A stretch of 64,000 bases of DNA from Adiantum capillus-veneris (Eukaryota; Streptophyta; Polypodiopsida; Polypodiales; Pteridaceae), in assembly GCA_014529385.2 (NCBI GenBank), contig CM043942.1, forward strand, positions 55,244,647 through 55,308,646. Direction: 5' to 3'. Both the position numbers and the translations under genes were made by a program. Positions 10,690-22,429 of this stretch are shown here, piece after piece. How positions within the stretch are numbered: the stretch's first letter is position 1; every line of letters starts with the position of its first letter. Below the pieces are notes generated by a model, which was given only the letters and a program-made list of their open reading frames with translations, was not told where the DNA came from and did not search any database.

Positions 10690-11812
10690 TTCTTCAGCTT
10701 TTGTCAATGGAAGCCTAGTGGCTTTATGTATGACTCATATCTCACGTTGCCCATGTTGATTGTAGGGCCAAAGATCCTGCTGTCATAAGTGAAGAAGTCG
10801 ATGTAGAAGGCTTCCTTGAATGCTTGCATATGGAAGATTGGCAGGAACATCAATCTTTGATAGAATAAGTGGAGCACCTCCGAGGATGGCTTCTTTGACA
10901 AATCATAAATCATCTTGGTGACAGTGTCGCTCGTTGATAATAATGTTGAGTCTGTGGCTTTGGACGACGCGAACTCCTTGATGCAGGCTAGCATTGTTTT
11001 ACATATCTTTCTAAGCATCACACAGCTCAAGTCAAGAGAGCCAGTGAAAAGCTTAATGGCACCGGTGAGGGTTTTCATCACATAAGTTCTCTTTATTGTC
11101 TCTCGCTCCTTGGATGTGGAAGATTAGGATAATTCAGCCAATTTGAATGCCTTTGCAACAACATTGCATGATCTTTCCAGGACCTCATTTGCGGCACTGG
11201 GTAGAAGGAGACATCATCCCTTACTGACTTTGACGCGTCAACCAGACATACAAGGTATGTTGGATATTTGGAAAGCCACCCTTTTTTACATTTAGGATGT
11301 GAGTCCACTATACATTTGGAGGCCTTGTGATCTTTGATATCACCATCAAAAAGTGGTGTTGGCTCCTCCATTTGGATGCGCTTTTTCATGGTCATTACTT
11401 CATACTGAGTAGAGGATAAGGAAGGGATGGTTGCATCCTTTCTGTTGTGGTCACATTTGTGTCAATATTTTGGACACCCATGGAGTGTAGCATCCTCTGT
11501 TCCCACTCTATGGCAGCTTCTGAGCTCTCTTTGATTGCTTTCTCTATTAGAGTACAAAGATGAGCCTCCTCTTCTGCTTTTAACACTTGTCCTTCTTCTT
11601 GGATTTGTGGAGGTATCTCCACTAGTCATGGTTCTTTGGAACTATTAGGGAGTTCTAGAGGCTCGTATTGGGTGTTGTCTCTAAGGTCACTTGGACTTGG
11701 ATTTGTAGTTTGGCCCCGTGCCCTTTCCACTTCTTGCCTCAAATCTATCATTTGATGTTGGGCTAGCTCATCTCTTTTCATGACCTCTTCTGCTTCCACC
11801 TGCGAGCGGACA
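10690..11812 (-). pseudogene. Unrecognised coding remnant upstream of LTR
   Basis: Three neighbouring minus-strand frames (11395-11622, 11093-11395, 10704-11081) join into one decayed gene. Readable coding text continues upstream to about 11812 beyond a TGA near 11627. The N-terminal part is rich in Glu, Arg and Gln (QVEAEEVMKRDELA, DLRQEVERARG) and looks like a coiled coil. The C-terminal part (KTLTGAIKLFTGSLDLS, VLHLFYQRLMFLPIFHM) looks like a mostly helical globular domain. I recognise no domain and see no retroelement enzyme motifs. It ends about 85 bp before the polypurine tract, so it could be an extra ORF carried by an LTR element, or a captured host gene fragment. Confidence 0.5.
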
Positions 11813-13779
11813 ACTTTGAAAAAACCCCTATATACGACTCATATTAGGGAATATGACCCCCCTTTCTACGCTTATACGATAATCAATGAAGATGTAATAG
11901 GACTAAATTTTGAAGTTCTTAAAGTCGAAAAGAATGTCGTAAGCCATATCTTTCGTTTAGCATGATTTGAAAGATTGTTGAATAGTCTATTAGATAGAGC
12001 TTATATGAATGAGTTTAAGATATTAAGAGAAAAAATATACTCTCTTCTTTTCAAATACTACACCAAAGATATATTTCATAAAGATTAATGAACAACAAAT
12101 AGTTTGTCTATGAACAGTATAATAAAAACGTAATTAAAACTGAGATTTTTATTAGTATCAATGTGTTATATTTATGTGTTTTAGCTTAAAATGCATGGGT
12201 AGGCTTAAAATAAGTTGAAAAAGTAGTGGAGACCCAAAAATACTGTTTTTAGGAGTCGCGACCTAAAAGTTGAGTTTTCAGCCCAAAAAATGCGTTTTTC
12301 GCAATTCTGGCTACGCAGCCTTGTAGACCAGACCTGTTCCCGTCGTTTTGAGTATCTGGAAGTCTATGTTCTGAGTTTGTTTGACCAAGTTATGACAGAA
12401 ACAAATTGCCAGTAGCAACAAGGTAACCTACAAGCAGCCAACAGGTTAGCTTACAAACAAATATACACAGGTAATATCTCTTTTGTTTGATCCAATCAAG
12501 AAGTGATTATACTCTTTTATGATGGTACAAAATGATGTTTTGAATTTGATTACCATGTTGATTTGGTTGCACGAGTATGTTCTTTTAGCTATTTTGTAGA
12601 CGATGTAGGGTGTCATGATATTGGGATTGTGATCGTGTTGCGATTTCGATTATGATCGTTGTTGCCATTGATAGCCGTTTTTCGGCTTTCCATAATTGCC
12701 ATAGTAAGCTACCTCACCCTATCAAATCACTCAAACATTTTGGTTATCCCTACCATTTCACTGTACATAGGCGTGTGTGAGTTAGGGACTTTCTCCATAT
12801 TTTCTTACCTCAAGATTGCTACAAATGGTTGGTGTTATTACTTGCAAAAGAGTAAGTAGAATAGGGATTTTTCATCCTTAAAGCACGCCTGCTTTATGCA
12901 GTTAACGGGGATACCGTCGAGAGCTATGGTCTTAATAATGGAGTCCTACAAGACTTGCCTACGGCTTAACCATTATTGAGCCATTAGAAGCTTGACAAGA
13001 ACCAGTGCTATCTTGGCTCTGTGAAACCCTCTCTTCTATTCCTTGCAATTTATAATAATCGAGCCACGGGTATAGATGCTTGAGTGCTTATCTTTGAAGG
13101 TAAAGAGGAGTAGCAACTAGGGCTTGAAGTGCCAAAGTACTTGTTGTGACTTGTTCTAAAGGGAGTGAAAGATTGGCAGCTGCAACTTCAAGAATGTTAA
13201 TAGACCCGATAGCTATAGTGATCTGTGCTATTATGTCTCGATCACGGTCCCACCATTGGATTCATTCTTGACCTTGTTACTGACTTTCTCAAAAAGATGC
13301 TTGGTATCTTCCACGGGAGCAAAAATGACACACATTATGTGACTATCCATTGTAACATGCACCTAGTTGTCAAAGCATTGTATATACACATTGTATTTGC
13401 GTTGCATGGTGTGACCAATATTAGTTGATTATTCAAGGTATCTAATAATAATACAAAAAAGTTATGGGAACATTCATATCCATTGATATGTAATATGAGA
13501 TCCACAAAACCTATAGCAATACTAATAGTTCCATTGAATCCGGTAAATGTTTTTTCCAAGGGGTGTAGGATCAATTTTGGAATTTGTTGCTACGTATTCC
13601 AACTAATTGTATTCACATGAGATCAATGCATGAATAGGTAACATTCTGACTCCTAGCTTTACAGAAATATATGGATCCACATTTTTGTCATTGTCCTCAA
13701 TGCTGGTAATCTAATAACTTTTGTGCTTCCTCTTTGCTACACATTCTCTGGCTTCTTGTTGTGCCTCTTGAATCTTGAG
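11813..13779. other. Non-coding, unassigned
   Basis: A/T-rich sequence without sustained coding frames on either strand. The abrupt change of character at 11812 suggests a rearrangement or insertion edge. I saw no clear LTR pair, terminal inverted repeat or RNA gene. Confidence 0.4.
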
Positions 13780-14995
13780 CTCTTGCTTCTTTTTCCTATT
13801 TTTAACTACATGTGTCCTTTTGAGCATGCGTGTGTCAACGGCAAGTGATGTTTTTAAAGCTTGCATCCACTAATCTAGTTTGCCATTTCCTGTCCATCCA
13901 ATGTAGCAAGCTTAATGGCCCCACTCGGTGATATGGAATGAATCACAAATGGTCCCATTCCATGCTTCTTTAATTTTTTGTTTTTTGCTTAAGAGTGTAG
14001 ACAAGCACATAATTCCCTAGTGTGATGTCTTTGGACTTTACGCGCTTGTCATGAAACTCTTTCATGCATTTTTTTTAGGCACATATTGTGACCACTGCCT
14101 TTAATTTAATTTCATGCAACTTTTCTAAGTCAATTAGACGGTCAGACCATTCATGTCTAGTCCATTCAAGTTTATTGGCTACTCCCAAGGTTGGAACCAA
14201 AAATTCTATGGGTAATATTGCATTAAGTCCAAACACCATGTTATAAGATGTAGTCCTAAAATAGTTTTGTATGCAACTTTGTAATCCCAAATAGCGGAGT
14301 AAAACTTTTGATCCCAATCCAATCTATTGTTTTTCACAATTTTAGTGAGAACTATGCACAAGACTTTGTTGCTGCTCTTGTATTGACCATTATCTTGTGG
14401 GTGATACGAAGCCAATTTTCTATGTATGACAATGAATTCATCAAGCAAGTACTCAATGACTTCATTAACAAAATATGTCCCTCGATGACTAACAATTTCT
14501 ATAGGCAGATTGTACATGTGAAAACATTTTCATATAAGAATGAATTGTGGTGCATGCATCATATTTTTGTGTGGTTTTAGCTTCTACGCACTTGGTCAAA
14601 TAGTATGTGACTACTATGATATATTTTTTATGAGTTCTGTAAGCCGACGGTGCTATGGGACCCAAAATTTGAACCCTACTTGGAAAATACACGTGCTCCT
14701 ACCATCAGTCTCATCAGCATTTCATCCCTTTTATGGGAATTTTTGTTCTTTGTTGACACTCATCACACCGCTTCACAAATGCTCCAGCATCCACGAAGAG
14801 TGTAGATCAATAAATTTTGACAAACATTATAGCCTTAGCCCTTTTATATGTTGAAAGATGACCTCTCACTTGCTGTGAATGTGCTTTCCCCATGTAAGAT
14901 TGGTATGTACTCATTTTTTGATGCACAAAGTGTGAGTTGATTATGCATGCACATGATTTGCAATTCCTAACACACATGTGTGCATCAAATTTCAT
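13780..14995 (-). pseudogene. Element D integrase
   Basis: Broken fragments in several frames. 14489-14692 reads FIGPIAPSAYRTHKKYIIVV and YLTKCVEAKTT (core start). 14206-14517 reads SHRGTYFVNEVIEYLLDEF and YHPQDNGQ (second half of the core). 14075-14317 reads NMVFGLNAILPIEF. Toward 13780 a GPFVIHSISPSGAIKLATL stretch matches the integrase C-terminal domain. The catalytic set is damaged: 'SHRG' stands where SDRG is normal. Confidence 0.8.
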
Positions 14996-15059
14996 ACTAG
15001 GACAAAAACTCCCATTCTCATCAAATTTTGATACGTTTTGATTTTCCCATGATGGATAA

Positions 15060-16400
15060 AGTCCATCATGACACGTGCTTCCTTCAAGTACAAAGGAATA
15101 TCAAAGGCTTTGATGCACAACTGCAAGATGCCATCCAAACTCCTAACATATAGTCATCCACTAAGTAGTTGGAAAGGATTTCTTTGCTCAATTATGCATC
15201 TGTCATCTATTTTGTCATGGTCTATTGACAATTGTCCTATAGACAAAACTAGGAATATATTATCACTCCACCTATGTATCATTTCTAGGTTAAAGAGATC
15301 AAACTCAAGCAAAATGATGAGCCATCTCACTATTCGGCATGTGTTGCATGGCTTGTTGAGTAGATACAATAGTGCTTGGGTTATCCGCAAAGAAAATGAA
15401 TTGGTTGGCTAGGAAATAATGCCAAAATTTCTTCATAACATAAACCATTCCCAATCCTTCCCTTTTCATAGTTGTGTAATTTTTTTCAACATGTTCAGTT
15501 GAAGGCTAGCATAGCATATTAAAAATCCATTAAAAAATCCATAACTCCCTCACCAAGTTGTGCCAGGATACATCCAATGGCAAAAACAGAGGCATCTACA
15601 TGAACATGAAAATTTGCTCTAATATGGTGCCGTGAGAATTGGTGATGATACCAATGGTTGCTTCAACTTTTAAACTAATTTCTCACAATATCCAGCTCAA
15701 TCAAAGGTTACAATCAAACCATAGAGAGGCTTGGCAATGATTGCATACATGTAAACAAATTTTCAGTATTATCCACAATGTCCCATGAATGATTGGAACT
15801 CCTTCGCTATTTTTAGATGTGGCATATCCACAATCACCTTGATTTTGTCCATATGCATGGATATTCCATTTGTGGACACAATATGACCTAGGATCTTGTC
15901 CTGCCTGACCATGACAACTCATTTTCTTGGATTCAGGTAGATTCGATAGGTGTCAAATTTCCCAAATGCTTTTTTAGGTGTTCTATATGGTCTTTGCATA
16001 ACATTGAGTGCACAAATAAGTTATCCATTCACATTTCTAAAAATATATGCAAGCGCTATCTGAAAGCTTGATCCATGAGTCTTTGGAATGTGGTAAGTGC
16101 ATTTGTCAGCCCAAATGGCATCAACCCATAAGCAAACATGCCCCATTGAGTCACAAAGGTTGTTTTGTGCTAATCTTTTGGTTTAATCACCAATTGATTA
16201 AACCTGAAAATCCATCCAAAAAGTTGTATGTGTGCTTCCCCACTACTCTTTTCAAGACATGATCATTGATAGGAAGAGGATAACTATCATGGATAGTAGC
16301 TTCATTTAGATTGACACACACTCTTAACTTGCCATTGTTTTTAGGTACCACTACAATTGGGGATACCCAATCCATGTGCTCTATTCGTAAATGAACTCAC
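15060..16400 (-). pseudogene. Element D reverse transcriptase and RNase H
   Basis: 16187-16375 reads WVSPIVVVPKNNGKLRVCVN and YNFLDGFSG (early reverse transcriptase motifs). Further left, TTFVTQWGMFAYGLMPFGLT and TTFQRLMDQAF are readable through stops. The YXDD region is degenerate. 15154-15390 holds the probable RNase H end. Many stops; inactive. Confidence 0.78.
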
Positions 16401-16559
16401 CTTCCTTTAGCTTATAAATCTCGTCTTTGATTTTCTTTGCAAATGTCTCATTGTAAGTTTAATATTTTTGTCTCCTTGTCTTAGCATCACAATTTAAGGG
16501 AATTCTATGCTGACAAATGGAAGGATCAACCCCTTTCAAGTCTTTATAAGACCTCGCAA

Positions 16560-18056
16560 ACACATCCTTATACTCCTTGAGCGTCTAGATCAACAATTCT
16601 TCCTTGTCAAGTGTTAGATCCATAGAAATATAAGAAACTTTAGGCTCTTTGCATGGCTTTGCTAGATCTATCCTTTTAGCATTCTCAAGTCCAACATAAG
16701 ATTTTCTTGGTTCAACCTTCTCCCTCATTGGTTGTTCAATGATGGTTTTGCAATCATGAATAGTGTACTTCTTGTAATGAGAGGATACACTTATTCCATA
16801 CTTTCTCAATTCTTTCCCATTTTCATCATCAGTTTCCATTTTTGTTGTCCAAACCTCTCTAAGTGTGCGTTTCAATTCCCTATACTTCTTTTTTTGCTCA
16901 ACTTTTGTCCATTTAGGTTCACTAGCTTGTCTTTGATGCGTCTTTTGGAGGTTTTATTGTTTGTCCCTTTTTTTGTTTCAATTTGTTTGGCTGAGAAGGT
17001 GTTGTTTCCTTTCTATTTAACTTGTCATTTATGCAATCAAGGGCTCCCACTAGTTTCAAGTATGATTGTTTCCCTTTGATATATGGCATTGGATTGTTTC
17101 TCATCCTCTTTTTTGAGCGCTTATTTCTATAACATTGTTGTCTTCTAGGTTTTTGGTTTGAAAAATCAAAGAATTGTTTTGATTGTGTTCAAGATCACTC
17201 TCATGACCTTCTAATTTTTCATTGTCTATGCGAAGATCCACGTACCTCGAGTATCAAGAGTGTCATAGTAACATTCATCACTTGATTCCTTATTTTGCTC
17301 CAAGATGTGGCTTGAATCAATTTCCATGGTAAGATCTCTAATAGAAATCTTGTCTCAGATACACAAACACTATACTTCAATCCCCACTTCTTGTTTCACC
17401 TCACCAATCTTGGTTGTTTCTCAGTGATTTGAGCCTAGATCCACTCTAATCATGTGGAAAGGAACTAAGTCCAAGCCATTTTCATCACAAAACTTGGTAG
17501 CTGTGATCTCATTTGATGCACACATCTAAAGTGGCCTTAATTTGAGTTCACTCCAAGGGCTCCATTCTTTCTTTGAGAAAATGCTCCGTTATATAGTCTG
17601 GATCCTCAAATGGGCTTGTTCTCTTGCATTTGTCCTTGATAAAATTTTCATAGTTTGAAGCTCCAAACATCCATAGGTGAGATTTAGAGTTTAGCAATGC
17701 AGGTACTTTAAATTCTGTAGCAGTTGTAGAATTGAAATCCTCTACGGGTGTTCTCTGTCATCTTTGCATTTGTGGTCACTTAGGTTGATGAGTGTGGACC
17801 TGGTCTCCATGTGGCACAAGTACATATAATCATAGCTCTAGTCATGAACCATCTCTAATTGGTGCATGAATGGCCTTCCTAGAATAACATCATAGTTATT
17901 CTTAGTACCTAAATCTACTATAGCAAACTTATGCTCATACTTGATTCCACAAGAATTCATCACCACCTGTTCCAAAATACCAATAGATTTTGCAATATAG
18001 CCATTAGCTAGCTGCAACTTCATCCTATTTTTCCCAAGGTCATCTTTTCCCATTCC
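16560..18056 (-). pseudogene. Element D protease and linker
   Basis: 17838-18053 reads KLQLANGYIAKSIGILEQV and NNYDVILGRPFM, the end of a gypsy aspartic protease. 16585-16875 is a charged linker frame between protease and reverse transcriptase. The stretch between is eroded and I cannot assign it. Confidence 0.7.
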
Positions 18057-18179
18057 CCTAAATATGCAAGGAGTTCAAAGAACACAAGTTTGCATAGGAT
18101 TTTCTTGGGGTTCCACTATAAAGCAGGACTATGGGTGGTACAAGTGAGGAGAAGTTCTTGCAAAGAGAAGCTTTCTCTT

Positions 18180-19560
18180 CTCAGGGCTTTTGGGGTTGAC
18201 ATCTAAGGGTTCATTATCTTACAAGAAATTTAATAAGCTGCCTAAGTGGGAGAAACAATATGTTTCAAGTATTCAAAGTGAATTGCAGGGATGTGTTGAT
18301 GTGCTTGAGCTAGATGATATGATTTCAAGAATCTTTGAAGAGGTATCTTATGTTGATACTATGCCAAAGCTTGAGTAGATCAAGCAAAGCAGGTTAGAAA
18401 GTGGAACTGACATTGTTAAAGTGCACTCAATGGACATGTATGAAGAACTAGACATATACACGGCACTTATTCATATTAAGGAAGATTTAGATGAAGCAGT
18501 TGAAGCACGGGTAGAGACCAAGTACAAGACGGTTGCAAGAAAGTGAGACCACTGGCTCCACCTCTACTAGAAGGAAGTGATGGGATGTTCAATGAAGCTT
18601 TTTGACATCCTATACTTAGAAATTAGAAGAACATTGGACACAAATTTACTAAGGAGACATTGGAGCAGTTGAAGATTGGAGAGGATGGTTTCCTCAATGA
18701 AAAGGAGATTAAATGCTTTCAAGGTATGCCTGAAAACCACGGTAAATATTTTTCTTTTGATCCAAGCAAGATTGGGTGTGTGGATCCGAGTGTTGTTTCA
18801 CCTATGTTCATACTCATTGTTCCTCACATGCCATGGAGCTTACATCCCATTCTAGTTCCAAAATCTCACTTGCCAAAGATTATTGATTTGCTTAATGAGA
18901 AGATGCCATGGAGCTTACATCCCATTCCAGTTCCAAAATCTCACTTGCCAAAGATTATTGATTTGCTTAATGAGAAGATGCAAATGGGCATTTTGAAACC
19001 ATCATTTGCACCCTACTACACTTGATGGTTCATTGTGCCAAAGAAGAATGGTACTTTAAGGTTCATACATGATATGTAGCTGTTAACAAGGTAACAATCT
19101 GCAATGTGGGTACTGGTGGCCAATTGTGAATGAATTTGTTGAGGCCTTTGCAGATAGATCTATTTACTATATGGGTGATCTCTACTCTTGATACAATCAA
19201 TCTTAGTTAGCTTTGGAGAGAAAGGATCTTACTACGATGCGCACAACTCTCAGTTTGGTAAGGATATGCACTCTACCACACGGTGCTACTAATTCAATAG
19301 CTCATATGATGAATGGCATGAATAAGGTATTAAGGGACTTTATTCCTCATGTGCCTTTCATTGATGATCTACCAATTAAAGAATGTGAAGAAGGGTCCAA
19401 AGATGAGGTGTTAGCAGCAGCTAACACATGCTACACCAATTATGCACCAAGCTATGGATGTGCTATTGTGCACAATATTTCCTATTCATTGTATAAGGAT
19501 TTGGGCTCATTTAGGTTTCCATGTTGTATAAGCTTTAGACAAAATGGCTCAACTTAATCC
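18180..19560 (+). pseudogene. gypsy linker and reverse transcriptase remnant G (element B family)
   Basis: Plus-strand remnant related to element B. 18190-18378 (FEEVSYVDTMP) and 18440-18540 (VETKYKTVARK) match the B linker at 42562-43008. 18660-19025 matches the B reverse transcriptase start (IGCVDPSVVSPM, VPKSHLPKIIDLLNEK). 19213-19557 matches the later motifs (DLTTMRTTLSLVR, LPHGATNSIAHMMNGMNKVL, PFIDDLPIK). Stops include TGA at 19022-19024 and TAG at 19077-19079, where B has Arg and Gln. The FIDD catalytic pair is still present, but the frame is shattered. Confidence 0.85.
18828..18977 (+). repeat. 75-bp in-frame tandem duplication
   Basis: Two adjacent 75-bp copies (18828-18902, 18903-18977) encode MPWSLHPI[L/P]VPKSHLPKI and following residues twice. 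They differ at about one base. Element B has a single copy. Confidence 0.92.
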
Positions 19561-20747
19561 CATAGTTGAAGGGATTGAGGTCCAAACCTATAAAAGAGCT
19601 ATGCTTAAAGAGAAGCCATTCTTGATTATCTACTCTTGAGTGTTCACATTAATTGATGTCATAGCCTTGAGCTTAATCCCATGCTTAAAGCTATTGCTAA
19701 TCCTCTGAATTGAGAGCTCTTCTTGATAACAAATGTGTAATCTAATCTCAATTTTTCTCATTAATCAGCCTTCTCTATATTTCATTATGTCATGAAGTAG
19801 TTTTGCACTCTCATTATTCTAGATTTGAGAGAGGTAATGACTTCTTTCTTTGATCTTAACACTCTTCTTCCATGAGTACTTCAATTAGTTGATGACTCCT
19901 CTAATTCTCTTGATTAGTGTAGTGTGTGCACTATTGGTCATGTGATTAGATTTTGTGTCTAATTGTGTGCTTAATATGTGGAGGTTTAAGGGCCTTGAGC
20001 TTAATGTCACTTGTGTGTGATATGATTAGAGTACCTTGATTGGCATGTGATGATTGGGGAGGCCAACTTCAATGCAATTAGTGTGTGTTAAAATTCAATC
20101 ATTGGATAAGCCTAAATGCCAAAAATTTGGGCAAAGAAAGAGTGTGTGTGCCCAATTGAAGACCACTTGATTGAATGATTGATGGTCAATTGGGGCACCC
20201 AAATGCTTGTTGATTGTAAAATATGTATCAAATGTGCATGTAAACATTAGGGATAGGACTAATTGCATGGCCAAAAGAGTTAATTTTGAATTTTGATTGG
20301 GTCAAATTAGTGTTAATCTTTGAGAAATTAAGCATGCATGCATTCATTCATTCATTCATGCTTGATTGAATATGCAATTTGAGCTATGTAATGTGAAGTC
20401 GATGGAATAATTGCATATAGTTTTGGTCTAAATTTGGGTGTGTGTGCCTACTCAATGGCATTTGATGTCCAAATTTGAGATGAATGATTGGTCTTGGTTA
20501 CCAATCATAATGATTAATGGAGCTAAAGATTGGTGTGTATCATCAAAGGATTTGAGATGAATGACCCGATTGGTTCTCACTTGGGGATGATTTTAAGTGC
20601 ACTACCATTACAATGTATGCCAAGTTCATTGGTATGGTCAAAAGTGCATTGATTTGTGTGTTTATAAGTACAAATGTGAGTAGCCATATAAACCAAAATG
20701 ACAAATCCAATTGGGTTTGGATGATTTGAGCTATTGGAGATGAAAAA
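19561..20747. other. Non-coding, A/T-rich
   Basis: No coding frame above noise. It has many short 'ttgattgaatgattg'-like phrases and a small (CATT)n run at 20339-20359. It may be eroded LTR of G or D; I cannot show this. Confidence 0.4.
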
Positions 20748-20947
20748 NNNNNNNNNNNNNNNNNNNNNNNNNNNNNNNNNNNNNNNNNNNNNNNNNNNNN
20801 NNNNNNNNNNNNNNNNNNNNNNNNNNNNNNNNNNNNNNNNNNNNNNNNNNNNNNNNNNNNNNNNNNNNNNNNNNNNNNNNNNNNNNNNNNNNNNNNNNNN
20901 NNNNNNNNNNNNNNNNNNNNNNNNNNNNNNNNNNNNNNNNNNNNNNN
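20748..20947. other. Assembly gap, 200 N
   Basis: Exactly 200 undetermined bases, a placeholder length. Frames that cross it mean nothing. Confidence 0.99.
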
Positions 20948-21774
20948 AAACCAGCATTTTTTCTCTACTGTATAAAGCTTCCATGGTTGCCCAATCTATG
21001 TATGCTGCAGTCCCGCCTCTTCGCAAGCTATACTGTTAATGTGAGTTGTAGAGGTTGTTTAGAGTTTCCCCTTATATTATGGTGTTTGGATTCAATATAG
21101 AAGCTCTAAATCTCTGCAGAAATCAAAAAAATTTCGCCAAGAAGGTGAAGCTTGAGCATTCCTTTCAACTATTTGATGCTACGACTATGTAATTGGGGGC
21201 GAGGCTACATGATACCATGAAAGAGGTTTGGGTTTTGATTGAGAATTGTGCTTGTATGAGCATCAAGGTTTCATGGCTGAAACATTAATGTTTTTTGATG
21301 GTCTTTTTAAGTGAAATTGAATGTGATTTGATGATCCTCTCATCATACTCTCGACTACGAAAACAAGCAATTTCCAAGCACGATAGGAAAGAAGGTTTGT
21401 GACTTTGCTGTCACGAACGCTCTTAGATTCTCTATCACCCTTAGAAAGAGGGTTGGTGATTCTCCACAAATGGTTTCTTGCAAAGGGTTTGTGACTCTCA
21501 TCACGGACTCTCACAGCCAGAGGTTCTGCACCTTCCCAGCTAGACCGCACACTTTTCGACAACGTGTCAAAGCAAGGTACTTATGCGCGAGCCACAAATG
21601 GCTGCAAGCACACAACCGGACTAATCTAGCAAGCTCAAGAGAGCAAGGTTTTGTCACTCACCGCCCTACACTTGCCTTCGTGGAGGATTGCTTGCCGCGA
21701 AGAAGAGGGAGCTACCATCGTGCCACGCTCAACTGTCTCGCCACCGCCAAGCTATCGCAATGCTTGATCTCTCC

Positions 21775-21818
<44 letters not shown>

Positions 21819-22429
21819 CATACACACACACAAGGAGATGAGGAAGAAGATGGAGATGGAGCAAGAGCACTCTTCAATTGCACAAATGATAGAATGAGTG
21901 ATTTTTAGGTTTAGGTGACTTTTATATGAGCTCACCTCATTCACACTTGGGCGCCCATGCTTAGCCAACTAACCCTTAAATGTTACAGTTAGAGTGCGCC
22001 TCTCATCGGTGATCACTCTTACCCTTTTCCTTTGTCCCTCACTCGCTACCTATCTATCATTTTTGGATTACTGGTGTGGCCGGCCACTATAGATCCTTCC
22101 ATAGTTTTCTCGGGCTCTTGTGGAACCCCGTATTCATGGTATTGCGCCCCTTTATGATAGGTATGCACAGGTTGTTTTTGGGTGGTGTGGAGTGTGGTTG
22201 GCTACAGAGGTTTTGTTTTTTTCGGTTTTTCTCTCGCAAAGTGGCACATCGTGTGGTTCTGATTGCCTCGGGCTGTGTGTCATCTTCAATGCACCAAAAT
22301 AATTACAATCATTGGTGGGATGGGTCTATAAATATTTCCTTTCTCTTTTCCTACTTAGTACCCCTGTCGTAGCCAGTGCTTTCAAAGTAACCTCCTCTTT
22401 TTCAAAGATTTGTTTGTCTCCTTTTACAA
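20948..22429. other. Non-coding upstream of the Helentron, with (CT)n
   Basis: No supported gene. It contains (CT)n at about 21772-21816 followed by (CA)n, and two loosely similar phrases around 21390 and 21480 ('gtttgtgact'). The 5' end of the Helentron probably lies in the last few hundred bases, but I could not recognise its terminus. Confidence 0.4.

Larger units (their letters stand above)
13780..18060 (-). mobile_element. Decayed Ty3/gypsy element D (no LTRs found)
   Basis: On the minus strand the order from high to low coordinate is protease end (~18050-17840), linker, reverse transcriptase (~16390-15900), RNase H region, integrase (~14990-13780). This is gypsy order. All parts are broken by stops and frameshifts, and neither LTR was found. 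At 18060 it abuts plus-strand gypsy remnant G. Confidence 0.8.

Noticed and set aside
11813-13779. Short frames of 60-70 residues
   Set aside because: No family resemblance, no neighbouring coding text in frame, and A/T-rich background; expected by chance.
20577-21039. Frames spanning the first N gap
   Set aside because: Most of their length is undetermined sequence.
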